Shown here piece after piece: positions 6,943-13,667 of a DNA stretch of 19,219 nucleotides. The notes beneath the pieces are model-generated. The model worked only from the letters and a program-made list of their open reading frames with translations, did not search any database and had not been told where the DNA came from. The stretch covers positions 1 to 19,219 of the forward strand of contig DBXO01000031.1 of NCBI GenBank assembly GCA_002309635.1. The letters are read 5' to 3'. A program made the position numbers and the translations under genes. Position 1 is the stretch's first letter; each line of letters opens with the position of its first letter. The DNA is from Ruminococcus flavefaciens (GTDB lineage Bacteria > Bacillota > Clostridia > Oscillospirales > Ruminococcaceae).

Positions 6943-8358
6943 ATGAATTATCAGGAATTTGTTGACGGCTTTGAACTTACTACCTGCATTATTTCTGTAA
7001 GAAAGTTTCCTGACGGCAGTTACGGTGATATCCGTATCGTCGCCGGCAACAAGCCATACATAGACTCTATCGAGAACCCGTACAACGGAGCCTCGGCGCA
7101 TATGCTGAACAATAAGTTTATCCCGAATTCTCCGTATGATAAGTATATCCCGAAGGATCTCAACTTCGAGCAGACCGTTTACCGCTGCGCTTTTCAGAAA
7201 AAGCCTGTTCATACCTATCTGAAGCCCGACCGCTTTGAATGCTGGCTCAATCAGTATATCATGCCCGTGGAGTCTGACAACCCTGACATCGGCTACTGCT
7301 CGTACACACTCGATATCACTATGGACGTTGATACCGAGATAATGACCCATGTTTCTGCTTCCACAGCTTCAAGCGTCCTTGAGACCTGTATCAAGCTCCG
7401 CGGCAGGAACGACTTCAAAAAAGCCATAACCGATGTACTGGGCGATATAATAAAACTCAGCGGCGCAAACAAGTGTACGCTTCTTATCACGGATTTCAAG
7501 GAGTGTACCTGCTCCAAGCTGGCAGAGGCTGTACGCGAGGGCTCTGGTGAGGTACTTGACAGCTTTAAAATACCAGATGACTTCTTTGAGATTGTAAAGA
7601 CGTGGAATGCCACTCTCGCAGGCAGTAACTGTCTTATACTCCCCAACGCTCAGGAAATGGAAATACTTAAAGATCGCAATCCCGTGTGGTATAAATCTCT
7701 GACAGACGCGCATGTAAATAGTCTCGTATTCTTTCCGCTAAATAACAATGATGAGACCCTCGGATACATATGGGCTATCAATTTTGACGAGTCAAAGGCA
7801 ACCAAAATCAAGGAGACGCTTGAGCTCACCACTTATTTCATAGCTTCCGAGATAGCAAATTATCAGCTTCTCAAGCGACTTGAGGTCATGAGCTCCATTG
7901 ATCTGCTCACAGGTATATATAACCGTAATGCAATGAACAACCGTGTGGACAGATATATTGCAGGTACTGATCCTATGCCGAGAGCATACAGCGTTATTTT
8001 TGCCGACCTTAACGGTCTTAAGAAAATGAACGACACAGAGGGCCACAGCGCAGGCGACAAGCTCCTTAAGAACGCTGCTGCAAAGCTGAGGGACGTTTTC
8101 TACGACAGCGACATATACCGCGCAGGCGGCGATGAATTTATGATAATCGCGGTCAATGTCCCCGAGGATGTCATTGAGGAGCGCATTGAAAAGCTCAGAA
8201 AGGACTCCGAGGATCCGGATAGCATAAGCTTTGCTGTAGGTGGATACTTCGATAACAGCGGCGGAGATATACGCTATGCTATGCGTACCGCCGACGAGAG
8301 AATGTACGCCGATAAGGAGCGTTACTACAAGAAATTCCCGGAGCGCAAGCGCAAATAA
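6943..8358 (+). CDS. Soluble diguanylate cyclase, second of a tandem pair
   Basis: A 471-residue paralogue of the preceding protein, collinear over its whole length (for example IRIVAGNKPYI, NKFIPNSPYDKYIPKDLNFE and a shared C-terminal KFPERKRK). Predicted c-di-GMP synthesis: the GGDEF domain starts at DLLTGIYNRNAM, Asp355 lies in FADLNG, and an intact GGDEF sits at 395-399 without an RxxD inhibitory site. The N-terminal PAS-like region has diverged more than the GGDEF domain; for instance, the CYRC pair of the first copy is VYRC here, so the two may sense different cues. The ATG follows AAAGGAGG with four-base spacing. No membrane segment or signal peptide. Confidence 0.93.
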   Translation: MNYQEFVDGFELTTCIISVRKFPDGSYGDIRIVAGNKPYIDSIENPYNGASAHMLNNKFIPNSPYDKYIPKDLNFEQTVYRCAFQKKPVHTYLKPDRFECWLNQYIMPVESDNPDIGYCSYTLDITMDVDTEIMTHVSASTASSVLETCIKLRGRNDFKKAITDVLGDIIKLSGANKCTLLITDFKECTCSKLAEAVREGSGEVLDSFKIPDDFFEIVKTWNATLAGSNCLILPNAQEMEILKDRNPVWYKSLTDAHVNSLVFFPLNNNDETLGYIWAINFDESKATKIKETLELTTYFIASEIANYQLLKRLEVMSSIDLLTGIYNRNAMNNRVDRYIAGTDPMPRAYSVIFADLNGLKKMNDTEGHSAGDKLLKNAAAKLRDVFYDSDIYRAGGDEFMIIAVNVPEDVIEERIEKLRKDSEDPDSISFAVGGYFDNSGGDIRYAMRTADERMYADKERYYKKFPERKRK

Positions 8359-8360
8359 CA

Positions 8361-8410
8361 AAAAAAACGATCCCGAAAGCGGTCATATTGACTGCTTCCG
8401 GGATATTTTT
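8361..8410. terminator. Bidirectional terminator between GGDEF and RTX-lipase genes
   Basis: ATCCCGAAAGCGGTCA and TGACTGCTTCCGGGAT (8370-8404) form a long stem with three internal mismatches and a TAT loop. It is flanked by A runs on the left and T runs on the right, so it can terminate both convergent genes. Confidence 0.9.
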
Positions 8411-8425
8411 ATTTATTACAGTTCG

Positions 8426-10735
8426 TCATACCCTTGCAAATACAAGTTCCTCCCCCTGCTTTGCAAGACTGTAGCAGGCACCGTCGAAGACAAATCCGAA
8501 TTTTCCCTCAGAAAAATTACGTATCCTTATGCTGTCAGGTTCCGCTTTCATGCCTATCATAAGCTCACCGTTTTCGTTGAACTCAGCTTTCAGCTCATCA
8601 GGGGATATACCTTTGAATTCAATGATGTTTTCGCCGAAGTTGTCGTTTATCAGGTCATTTCCGAAGCCCCTGCCGAAAACATATCTGTCGCTGCCGAGAC
8701 CTCCGAACAGTGTATCATCGCCGCTTTCACCACAGATGATATCGTCTCCTGCACCGCCTCTTACGGTATCGTTTCCGATACCGCCCTTAAGCGTATCGCT
8801 GCCGTCACCTCCGTCGATATAGTCATCGTCGTCCTTGCCGTAGACATTATCGTCGCCTGCTTCGCCGTAGAGCCTGTCATTGCCTGTTCCGCCGTATATC
8901 CTGTCGTTGCCGTCGCCGCCGTATATCTCATCATTTCCGCCGTTTCCGTGAAGCCCGTCATCTCCGCCGTAGCCCCTTATTATCTCATCAGTATCTTCTC
9001 CGATTATACCGTCATCGCCATCAGTGCCTTCCAGTATACGGATAGCCTTTGAGATAGCTACAGCTTCTTCAACTGCCTGTTTCTGCTCATTGCTGAGAGA
9101 GTAACTGCACAGATCGACATTCATAAGCTGATTTAATATCATGCTGCTTTCCTTTGAACTTCTTGCGCTTGTACCACGTGTATCTGCCACTGAATCCAAT
9201 ATATTTCCGACCAGCCTCCAGACAGTGCTGTTAGTCGAAAGCATAAGCACCTGTTTGAAAAACGCTGTAAGCTGCATTACCTTATTTCCGCTTATGGTTA
9301 TGCTCGTTCCGATTATGACAATGAATTTGAAAAAGTCCTCAACACTTACTGTATTGATGAACCTGCTTATCAAACCGTAAGCTTTATAAGCCGTCATTAT
9401 CCTGTCCTGAAGATCGGGAGCTGCTATGGTTCCGAGCCTGCTGCTGTAATAGGACACGCTGTTGACTACGCTCTGAAATGCAATGGATACCGCAAGGTAA
9501 TACATATTCATGTAATTCGGATCGTGCATTACATACTCTATCCTCTCCTTTCGTGTAGCAGAGAGAAGATATGCATTGTTGGCGTCGGTCTTTACCATCA
9601 TGGCAAATATAATATCGTCACCTATCTCCTTGCCGGCATATGCCGTAAGCGGGATTATCTCGTTGTAAATATTGGAGATAAAGCCAATAAAATCACCTGT
9701 AGTAGCCTTTTCTCCGCATAATCCCTCTGGTGAGGCATTGCCGCCGAGGAATTTCTCCGCAAGGGTCATAATGGAATTGCAGGTCTTTTCGCGGTCCTCA
9801 CGCTTCATTTTCATGGTATTTGCGTTTATGGCTTTTGAGCACTCGGCAAGCTGACGCTGATTGGGAGTCTGATTATTGAAGCATTTATTGGTGAAATTAT
9901 AGAGAAAATCGTCCTTATGCCTTACAATATCGCTGTAATACTGCGGAACTATCGAATGTGCCGAATACATATCGGTAAAAGCCGGTTTTGTCCTTATATA
10001 TACCGTATTTTTATCGGGAATGAGCTTGTCGCCAAGTACGTTTACATAGTCGTTATCGCCGCAGACCGAGTACATCTTTTCACGTATCCTCTCAAAATCG
10101 CGGTCAGCCTTCATCGACGCATATTTTTCGGGAGAGAATCCCTGTCCGTCAAAGGATATACAGCAGTTTACATAGTCGCGGTACTTTGAGTTGAATGTAA
10201 CGAACTGTGAAAGATTTCCACCCTTTGAGTGTCCCGTGACCACAAGTCTGACAGAACTGCCGATATTGTCGATATCAAGAGCACGCAAAGTATCCTCGAA
10301 ATACCTGAGAGCCACCTTCTGATACTTTGATGCGTCCTCATAAAGTCCCTGTCCGTTGTCGTACCAGCGTCCGCTGCCCGTACCGCGGAATACCACGTAT
10401 ATGTCGGTTATGCTGCCTTTTTCGTCTGTCAGCATGAACGACGCCGCATATGCCCCTGTGTAATTGCTGCCCATATTGTTTGAGAAGTTGACGAACCTGA
10501 GCCGCCTTATTTCCGCTGTCTCGGGCTCGCTTTTCACATGGTCGCGAACTATTTTTACTGCCGCTTTCTGCGAATCCTCATAGTTGTCCTTCTCCGAAAA
10601 CATCTGCTCGAGAATGCTCTCGAAATACGGCGCATTTGTGAACTCCTTGCACCTGTCCGCATACATGAATGTGTTAAGAATTATAGCTATACTTGCTTCT
10701 TTTGTTATCCCTTTAGTTTCAAAAAAATCAGCCAT
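8426..10735 (-). CDS. Lipase-fold hydrolase with C-terminal RTX calcium-binding repeats
   Basis: A 769-residue protein. Residues about 10-280 form an alpha/beta-hydrolase of the DUF2974/lipase type: VVFRGTGSGRWYDN (114-127), nucleophile elbow VTGHSKGG with Ser170, a likely acid at Asp227 or Asp229 (CGDNDYVNVLG), and likely His260 (YSAHSIVP). A helical middle part (330-560) has moderately hydrophobic stretches. Residues about 568-684 are about 13 glycine/aspartate nonapeptides (YGGDGNDRI, YGGTGNDRL), a calcium-binding beta-roll. Residues about 704-760 resemble the hemolysin-type calcium-binding-related domain (IEFKGISPDEL...IRIRNFSEGKFGFVFDG). No Sec signal peptide is seen. The ATG lies six bases after the upstream lipoprotein stop codon, with a GGGGG ribosome binding site overlapping that stop, so the pair is an operon. 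Substrate and export route are unknown. Confidence 0.9.
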   Translation of the reverse strand: MADFFETKGITKEASIAIILNTFMYADRCKEFTNAPYFESILEQMFSEKDNYEDSQKAAVKIVRDHVKSEPETAEIRRLRFVNFSNNMGSNYTGAYAASFMLTDEKGSITDIYVVFRGTGSGRWYDNGQGLYEDASKYQKVALRYFEDTLRALDIDNIGSSVRLVVTGHSKGGNLSQFVTFNSKYRDYVNCCISFDGQGFSPEKYASMKADRDFERIREKMYSVCGDNDYVNVLGDKLIPDKNTVYIRTKPAFTDMYSAHSIVPQYYSDIVRHKDDFLYNFTNKCFNNQTPNQRQLAECSKAINANTMKMKREDREKTCNSIMTLAEKFLGGNASPEGLCGEKATTGDFIGFISNIYNEIIPLTAYAGKEIGDDIIFAMMVKTDANNAYLLSATRKERIEYVMHDPNYMNMYYLAVSIAFQSVVNSVSYYSSRLGTIAAPDLQDRIMTAYKAYGLISRFINTVSVEDFFKFIVIIGTSITISGNKVMQLTAFFKQVLMLSTNSTVWRLVGNILDSVADTRGTSARSSKESSMILNQLMNVDLCSYSLSNEQKQAVEEAVAISKAIRILEGTDGDDGIIGEDTDEIIRGYGGDDGLHGNGGNDEIYGGDGNDRIYGGTGNDRLYGEAGDDNVYGKDDDDYIDGGDGSDTLKGGIGNDTVRGGAGDDIICGESGDDTLFGGLGSDRYVFGRGFGNDLINDNFGENIIEFKGISPDELKAEFNENGELMIGMKAEPDSIRIRNFSEGKFGFVFDGACYSLAKQGEELVFARV
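8684..9034 (-). repeat. RTX nonapeptide-coding repeat array
   Basis: About 13 consecutive 27-base units inside the lipase gene encode GGxGxDxUx-type nonapeptides (residues about 568-684). The first two units and the one reading YGKDDDDYI are degenerate. Known RTX repeats fold into a calcium-dependent parallel beta-roll. Confidence 0.93.
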
Positions 10736-10741
10736 GACATT

Positions 10742-11488
10742 TTACCCCCATTGTCTTTCGACTATATTAAAATCTTCGTCCATGCCGAGGGAGCAATCGG
10801 CTATGATATGCTCTCTGTCAATACCCTCGGCTGAAACTGCCTCGTTATACGATCTATTGCTGTCAAGATACGCTATGTAAAAATAACAGTTTATTCCCTC
10901 TCCTTTCAGTTTTTCATACATCTCGTCAAGCTTTTTGTCCTTTTCGGACAGATCCTGTCCCTCGGGAAGTATGACGGAACAATAGTTTTTGGTGCTCCTC
11001 AGGAGCTCCTCAACAGTTGAATCAATGGTTATCCCGGGGGGCGCCGCAACATCTTTTGCGGGCGTATAGAACGCTCTGCACTCGCCGTAGACCTTCTTGG
11101 CGAGCTCAGCAAGATACGATGCGGCTTCTTCGCGGAGGTAATATGCCATATAATTGTCCCTGTTCTCGGTCTTTCCGTCGAAAACTCCCCGGACTGCATA
11201 TATCTTATCGTCGGGGAAGCGCTCAGAGTGCAGATATACCGCACAATGATCGTTCATCATAGTGCCTCCGCCGGCATTTTCAATAAATGTAAAGCTGTCG
11301 TTATACCTGCTCTCCATGTCGGAAATAAGAGCGTCTCTGCCATTCCCGGGCGAAACTGCGAAATCCTCACCAGCGTGATTATCGTGCTCCTCCCTGCGTT
11401 CTTCAGCAGGCGGCTTTGTACCGCTGTCGTGAACAGGCTCAACATTGCAGCCTCCTGCGAACAGTACCGCAGACACAAGAAGCACCAC
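10742..11488 (-). CDS. Small lipoprotein upstream of the RTX lipase, start codon unclear
   Basis: A predicted lipoprotein of unknown function, at least 248 residues. From the GTG at 11488 it reads MVLLVSAVLFAGGC, which has a hydrophobic core and lipobox but no basic n-region or ribosome binding site. Ten codons upstream in the same frame, an ACG at 11518 would give a textbook lipoprotein signal (KRKKQYF, core, Cys24), seven bases after GGGGG. The true start is therefore probably 11518, or an ATG lost to mutation or sequence error. The mature part has a proline- and charge-rich linker, then a mixed fold with DMESRYNDSFTFI near 57 and NYMAYYLREEAASYL near 112 (GTG numbering). It is the first gene of a two-gene operon with the RTX lipase and may be its surface partner or anchor, which is inference only. 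Confidence 0.8.
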   Translation of the reverse strand: MVLLVSAVLFAGGCNVEPVHDSGTKPPAEERREEHDNHAGEDFAVSPGNGRDALISDMESRYNDSFTFIENAGGGTMMNDHCAVYLHSERFPDDKIYAVRGVFDGKTENRDNYMAYYLREEAASYLAELAKKVYGECRAFYTPAKDVAAPPGITIDSTVEELLRSTKNYCSVILPEGQDLSEKDKKLDEMYEKLKGEGINCYFYIAYLDSNRSYNEAVSAEGIDREHIIADCSLGMDEDFNIVERQWG

Positions 11489-11515
11489 AGCTGAAAAATA
11501 CTGCTTTTTTCTTTT

Positions 11516-11530
11516 CGTATCATCACCCCC
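11516..11530 (-). promoter_or_regulatory. Extended ribosome binding site leading to an ACG codon
   Basis: On the minus strand, GGGGGTGAT (11522-11530) can pair with nine bases of the 16S 3' end, allowing one G-U. The GGGGG core lies seven bases before ACG (11516-11518), which is in frame with the lipoprotein. An ATG two bases after the core is in another frame. Confidence 0.6.
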
Positions 11531-11553
11531 GCAATTATATTAAATATATTATT

Positions 11554-11582
11554 ATTATACACTTAGTCCGTTCAATTGTCAA
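11554..11582 (-). promoter_or_regulatory. Consensus sigma-A promoter of the lipoprotein/RTX-lipase operon
   Basis: On the minus strand, TTGACA (11577-11582), 17-base spacer, TATAAT (11554-11559). Both hexamers match the consensus exactly, suggesting strong basal transcription. The predicted leader before the ribosome binding site is short. The 240-base divergent gap also holds the forward promoter at 11738; CAAGTTTCC occurs twice in it (11654 and 11700), without clear meaning. Confidence 0.88.
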
Positions 11583-11737
11583 TCAATTTGTGAAAGATTA
11601 TTAATTATGCTTATGTACAGGCAGGTATGAAAGCAAAAGAATTAAACATTATACAAGTTTCCGGAACATTCTTAAGAAAATGTTTTTCTTTATTTTCAGC
11701 AAGTTTCCAAATTGTACTTATATTGCCTTATAATAAC

Positions 11738-11766
11738 TTGATTTGTTAACAAAATCCTGATATAAT
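11738..11766 (+). promoter_or_regulatory. Promoter of the GGDEF-EAL gene
   Basis: TTGATT (11738-11743), 17-base spacer, TATAAT (11761-11766) preceded by TGA. The start codon lies 57 bases downstream. Confidence 0.82.
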
Positions 11767-11790
11767 GAAATTATAGGGAATCTGTTTTTT

Positions 11791-11805
11791 ATCTCATAAT
11801 GAGAT
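11791..11805 (+). promoter_or_regulatory. 15-base palindrome in the GGDEF-EAL leader
   Basis: ATCTCAT and ATGAGAT flank a single A, six bases before the GGAGAG ribosome binding site. It could be an operator or a small hairpin. No c-di-GMP riboswitch fold was recognised here. Confidence 0.3.
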
Positions 11806-11823
11806 TAGAATGGAGAGATTGTT

Positions 11824-13521
11824 ATGACAGATGAAAGAAAGGCAGCTTTTTATCTTTTAATGGAAAAGCTTGCCAGTGCTATGACTCAGACGGATAGATT
11901 CGATAAGATAGCCATTTTGCGTGCTATAGGAGATTTCTGCCGATTTTTCGGCATCTCAAAGGCTGTTTCCGAGTTCTATAAGAATGCGAGTCTTGAAAAG
12001 CAGGATAAAGGCGAAAAAATCGTTGCCTTTGACAGCGGCTCCGAAAGCGATATCATTTACACCGAGCGTATCGTCACAAGATCGAGAGCCATCGTCAAGG
12101 GTTCCATATATATGGCCAAAGATACTCCTCCTCTCTCTGAAGAGGAGAATAACAAGCTCATACTTATAATGAGGATGCTCCTGAGCTTTCTAAGCCGCTA
12201 CAGACTTGAGATGGTAATAGAACAATTCATATTCTACGATGATACAGGCTATCCAAATGTACGCTCATTCCTCAGGCATCTTGAAATGCTCAACGAAAAA
12301 AAGGCTCTCGGCGGTCATACCGCGGTATACTACAACTTGCGCCATTTTACACTTGTAAACCGTGATATCGGCAGAAGCGCCGGTGATATCGCTATGCGCA
12401 GCTTCTACGAAATGATAAAGAATATCATTGGTGACAAAGGTATCGTATGCAGAGTTGGCGGCGATAACTTCGTAGCCGTTTTCGATGACGAGCTTACTGA
12501 TGATATCCTTGATATACTAAGCGGCACTCCCGTAATTTATGACACCAACACCGGCAAGCGCATTATGGTATCCGCAAGCACAGGCGTTCTGCGTATGCAG
12601 GAGGGCTATACTTTCGATACCCCCGGAGATATCATGGACAGGATACTTGCTTCGTCGCAGGCTGCTAAAAACGGCGGCAAGGACAATGTGGTGTTCTATG
12701 ATGAAAAAATGGAGATCGGCAAGGAAAAGCGCATGCAGATACAGCAGCTTTTCCCCAAGGCTATCGAAAACGAGGAATTCAAAGTCTTTTATCAGCCTAA
12801 GATAGATATCGAAACAGGCGAGCTTGCAGGTGCAGAAGCGCTTTGCCGCTGGTTCAAGGACGGAAAGATAATCCCTCCAATGGAATTCATACCCATACTT
12901 GAGCAGAATACAGACATATGCCAGCTGGATTTCTATATGCTTGACCATGTATGCAAGGATATACGCCGCTGGCTTGACGAGGGCAGAAAGGTAGTCCGCG
13001 TTTCCGTGAACCTTTCACGTAAGCACATGATGGACGTAGATCTCCTCGAACACATAATCAGCATCGTTGACAAATACAGAGTTCCCCATGAATACATCGA
13101 GATAGAACTCACCGAGACTACCACGGACGTTGAGTTCCGCGACCTTAAACGCGTTGTAAGCAGTCTCCAGCAGCAAGGCATATATACCTCTGTTGACGAT
13201 TTCGGAATGGGCTATTCTTCCCTTAACCTTATCCGCGAGATCCCCTGGAACGTACTCAAGGTGGACAGGAGCTTTCTTCCTGTGGACGAGGACGTGGAGG
13301 ACAGTACCAGAAGCGTCATGTTCAAATATGTTGTTGCTATGGCTAAGGATCTCGGTCTGGAATGCGTTGCGGAGGGCGTTGAGACAACAAATCAGGTAAA
13401 GGTCCTTAAGGCCAACCACTGTATCTTCGCTCAGGGCTTCCTGTTTGACAAGCCGCTTCCGATAGATGAATTCGAGCAAAGAATGAAATCTCACTTCTAT
13501 AATGTCAGGAACGAGGAATAA
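11824..13521 (+). CDS. c-di-GMP phosphodiesterase with degenerate GGDEF and intact EAL domain
   Basis: A 565-residue soluble protein. Residues 1-135 form an unassigned, mostly helical N-terminal region. Residues about 140-295 are a GGDEF-type domain with GGDNF at 212-216 and YYNLRHFTLVN in place of the usual metal-binding DxDxFKxxN, so cyclase activity is unlikely; it may bind GTP as a regulator. Residues about 305-555 are an EAL domain with the signature residues present: EALCRW (338-343), VNLS with Asn396, ELTE (428-431), DDFGMGYSSL (458-467), LKVDRSF with Lys479 and Asp481, AEGVET (516-521) and AQGF (536-539). It is therefore predicted to hydrolyse c-di-GMP to pGpG. GGAGAG precedes the ATG by six bases. 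Nearby diguanylate cyclase genes suggest a local synthesis/degradation set. Confidence 0.94.
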   Translation: MTDERKAAFYLLMEKLASAMTQTDRFDKIAILRAIGDFCRFFGISKAVSEFYKNASLEKQDKGEKIVAFDSGSESDIIYTERIVTRSRAIVKGSIYMAKDTPPLSEEENNKLILIMRMLLSFLSRYRLEMVIEQFIFYDDTGYPNVRSFLRHLEMLNEKKALGGHTAVYYNLRHFTLVNRDIGRSAGDIAMRSFYEMIKNIIGDKGIVCRVGGDNFVAVFDDELTDDILDILSGTPVIYDTNTGKRIMVSASTGVLRMQEGYTFDTPGDIMDRILASSQAAKNGGKDNVVFYDEKMEIGKEKRMQIQQLFPKAIENEEFKVFYQPKIDIETGELAGAEALCRWFKDGKIIPPMEFIPILEQNTDICQLDFYMLDHVCKDIRRWLDEGRKVVRVSVNLSRKHMMDVDLLEHIISIVDKYRVPHEYIEIELTETTTDVEFRDLKRVVSSLQQQGIYTSVDDFGMGYSSLNLIREIPWNVLKVDRSFLPVDEDVEDSTRSVMFKYVVAMAKDLGLECVAEGVETTNQVKVLKANHCIFAQGFLFDKPLPIDEFEQRMKSHFYNVRNEE

Positions 13522-13546
13522 AAAACGGGGCGATGCCCCGTTTTTT
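13521..13546 (+). terminator. Rho-independent terminator of the GGDEF-EAL gene
   Basis: AAAAACGGGGC and GCCCCGTTTTT with a GAT loop, ending in a T run. It begins at the stop codon. Confidence 0.95.
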
Positions 13547-13588
13547 GCTGTCATATTGAACTTTTATTGCTGTTATCCGCAGTATGGC

Positions 13589-13617
13589 TTGTTTTCGGAA
13601 GACTTATGTGCTATAAT
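13589..13617 (+). promoter_or_regulatory. Promoter of the CotH-family gene
   Basis: TTGTTT (13589-13594), 17-base spacer, TATAAT (13612-13617) preceded by TGC (extended -10). Confidence 0.8.
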
Positions 13618-13667
13618 TCATATATAATGCTATTAATATATGTCTTTACAGAATGAGGTCAATAAAT

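Noticed and set aside
8684..9034. Possible CRISPR or satellite array
   Set aside because: The 27-base periodicity is the protein-coding RTX nonapeptide repeat, with no conserved repeat separated by unique spacers.
8240..9052. Long plus-strand open frame of 270 codons
   Set aside because: It is antisense to the RTX repeat array, and its repeated Val/Ala/Ile pattern mirrors the glycine/aspartate repeats. The minus-strand frame has clear domains.
11257..11562. Minus-strand frame starting near the strong ribosome binding site before the lipoprotein
   Set aside because: It contains an ATG two bases after the GGGGG core, but its product is non-descript and overlaps the lipoprotein in another frame. 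Kept only as part of the start-codon question.
11583..11823. Possible c-di-GMP riboswitch before the GGDEF-EAL gene
   Set aside because: No GEMM-type core could be recognised; the leader after the predicted start site is short and has only a 15-base palindrome.
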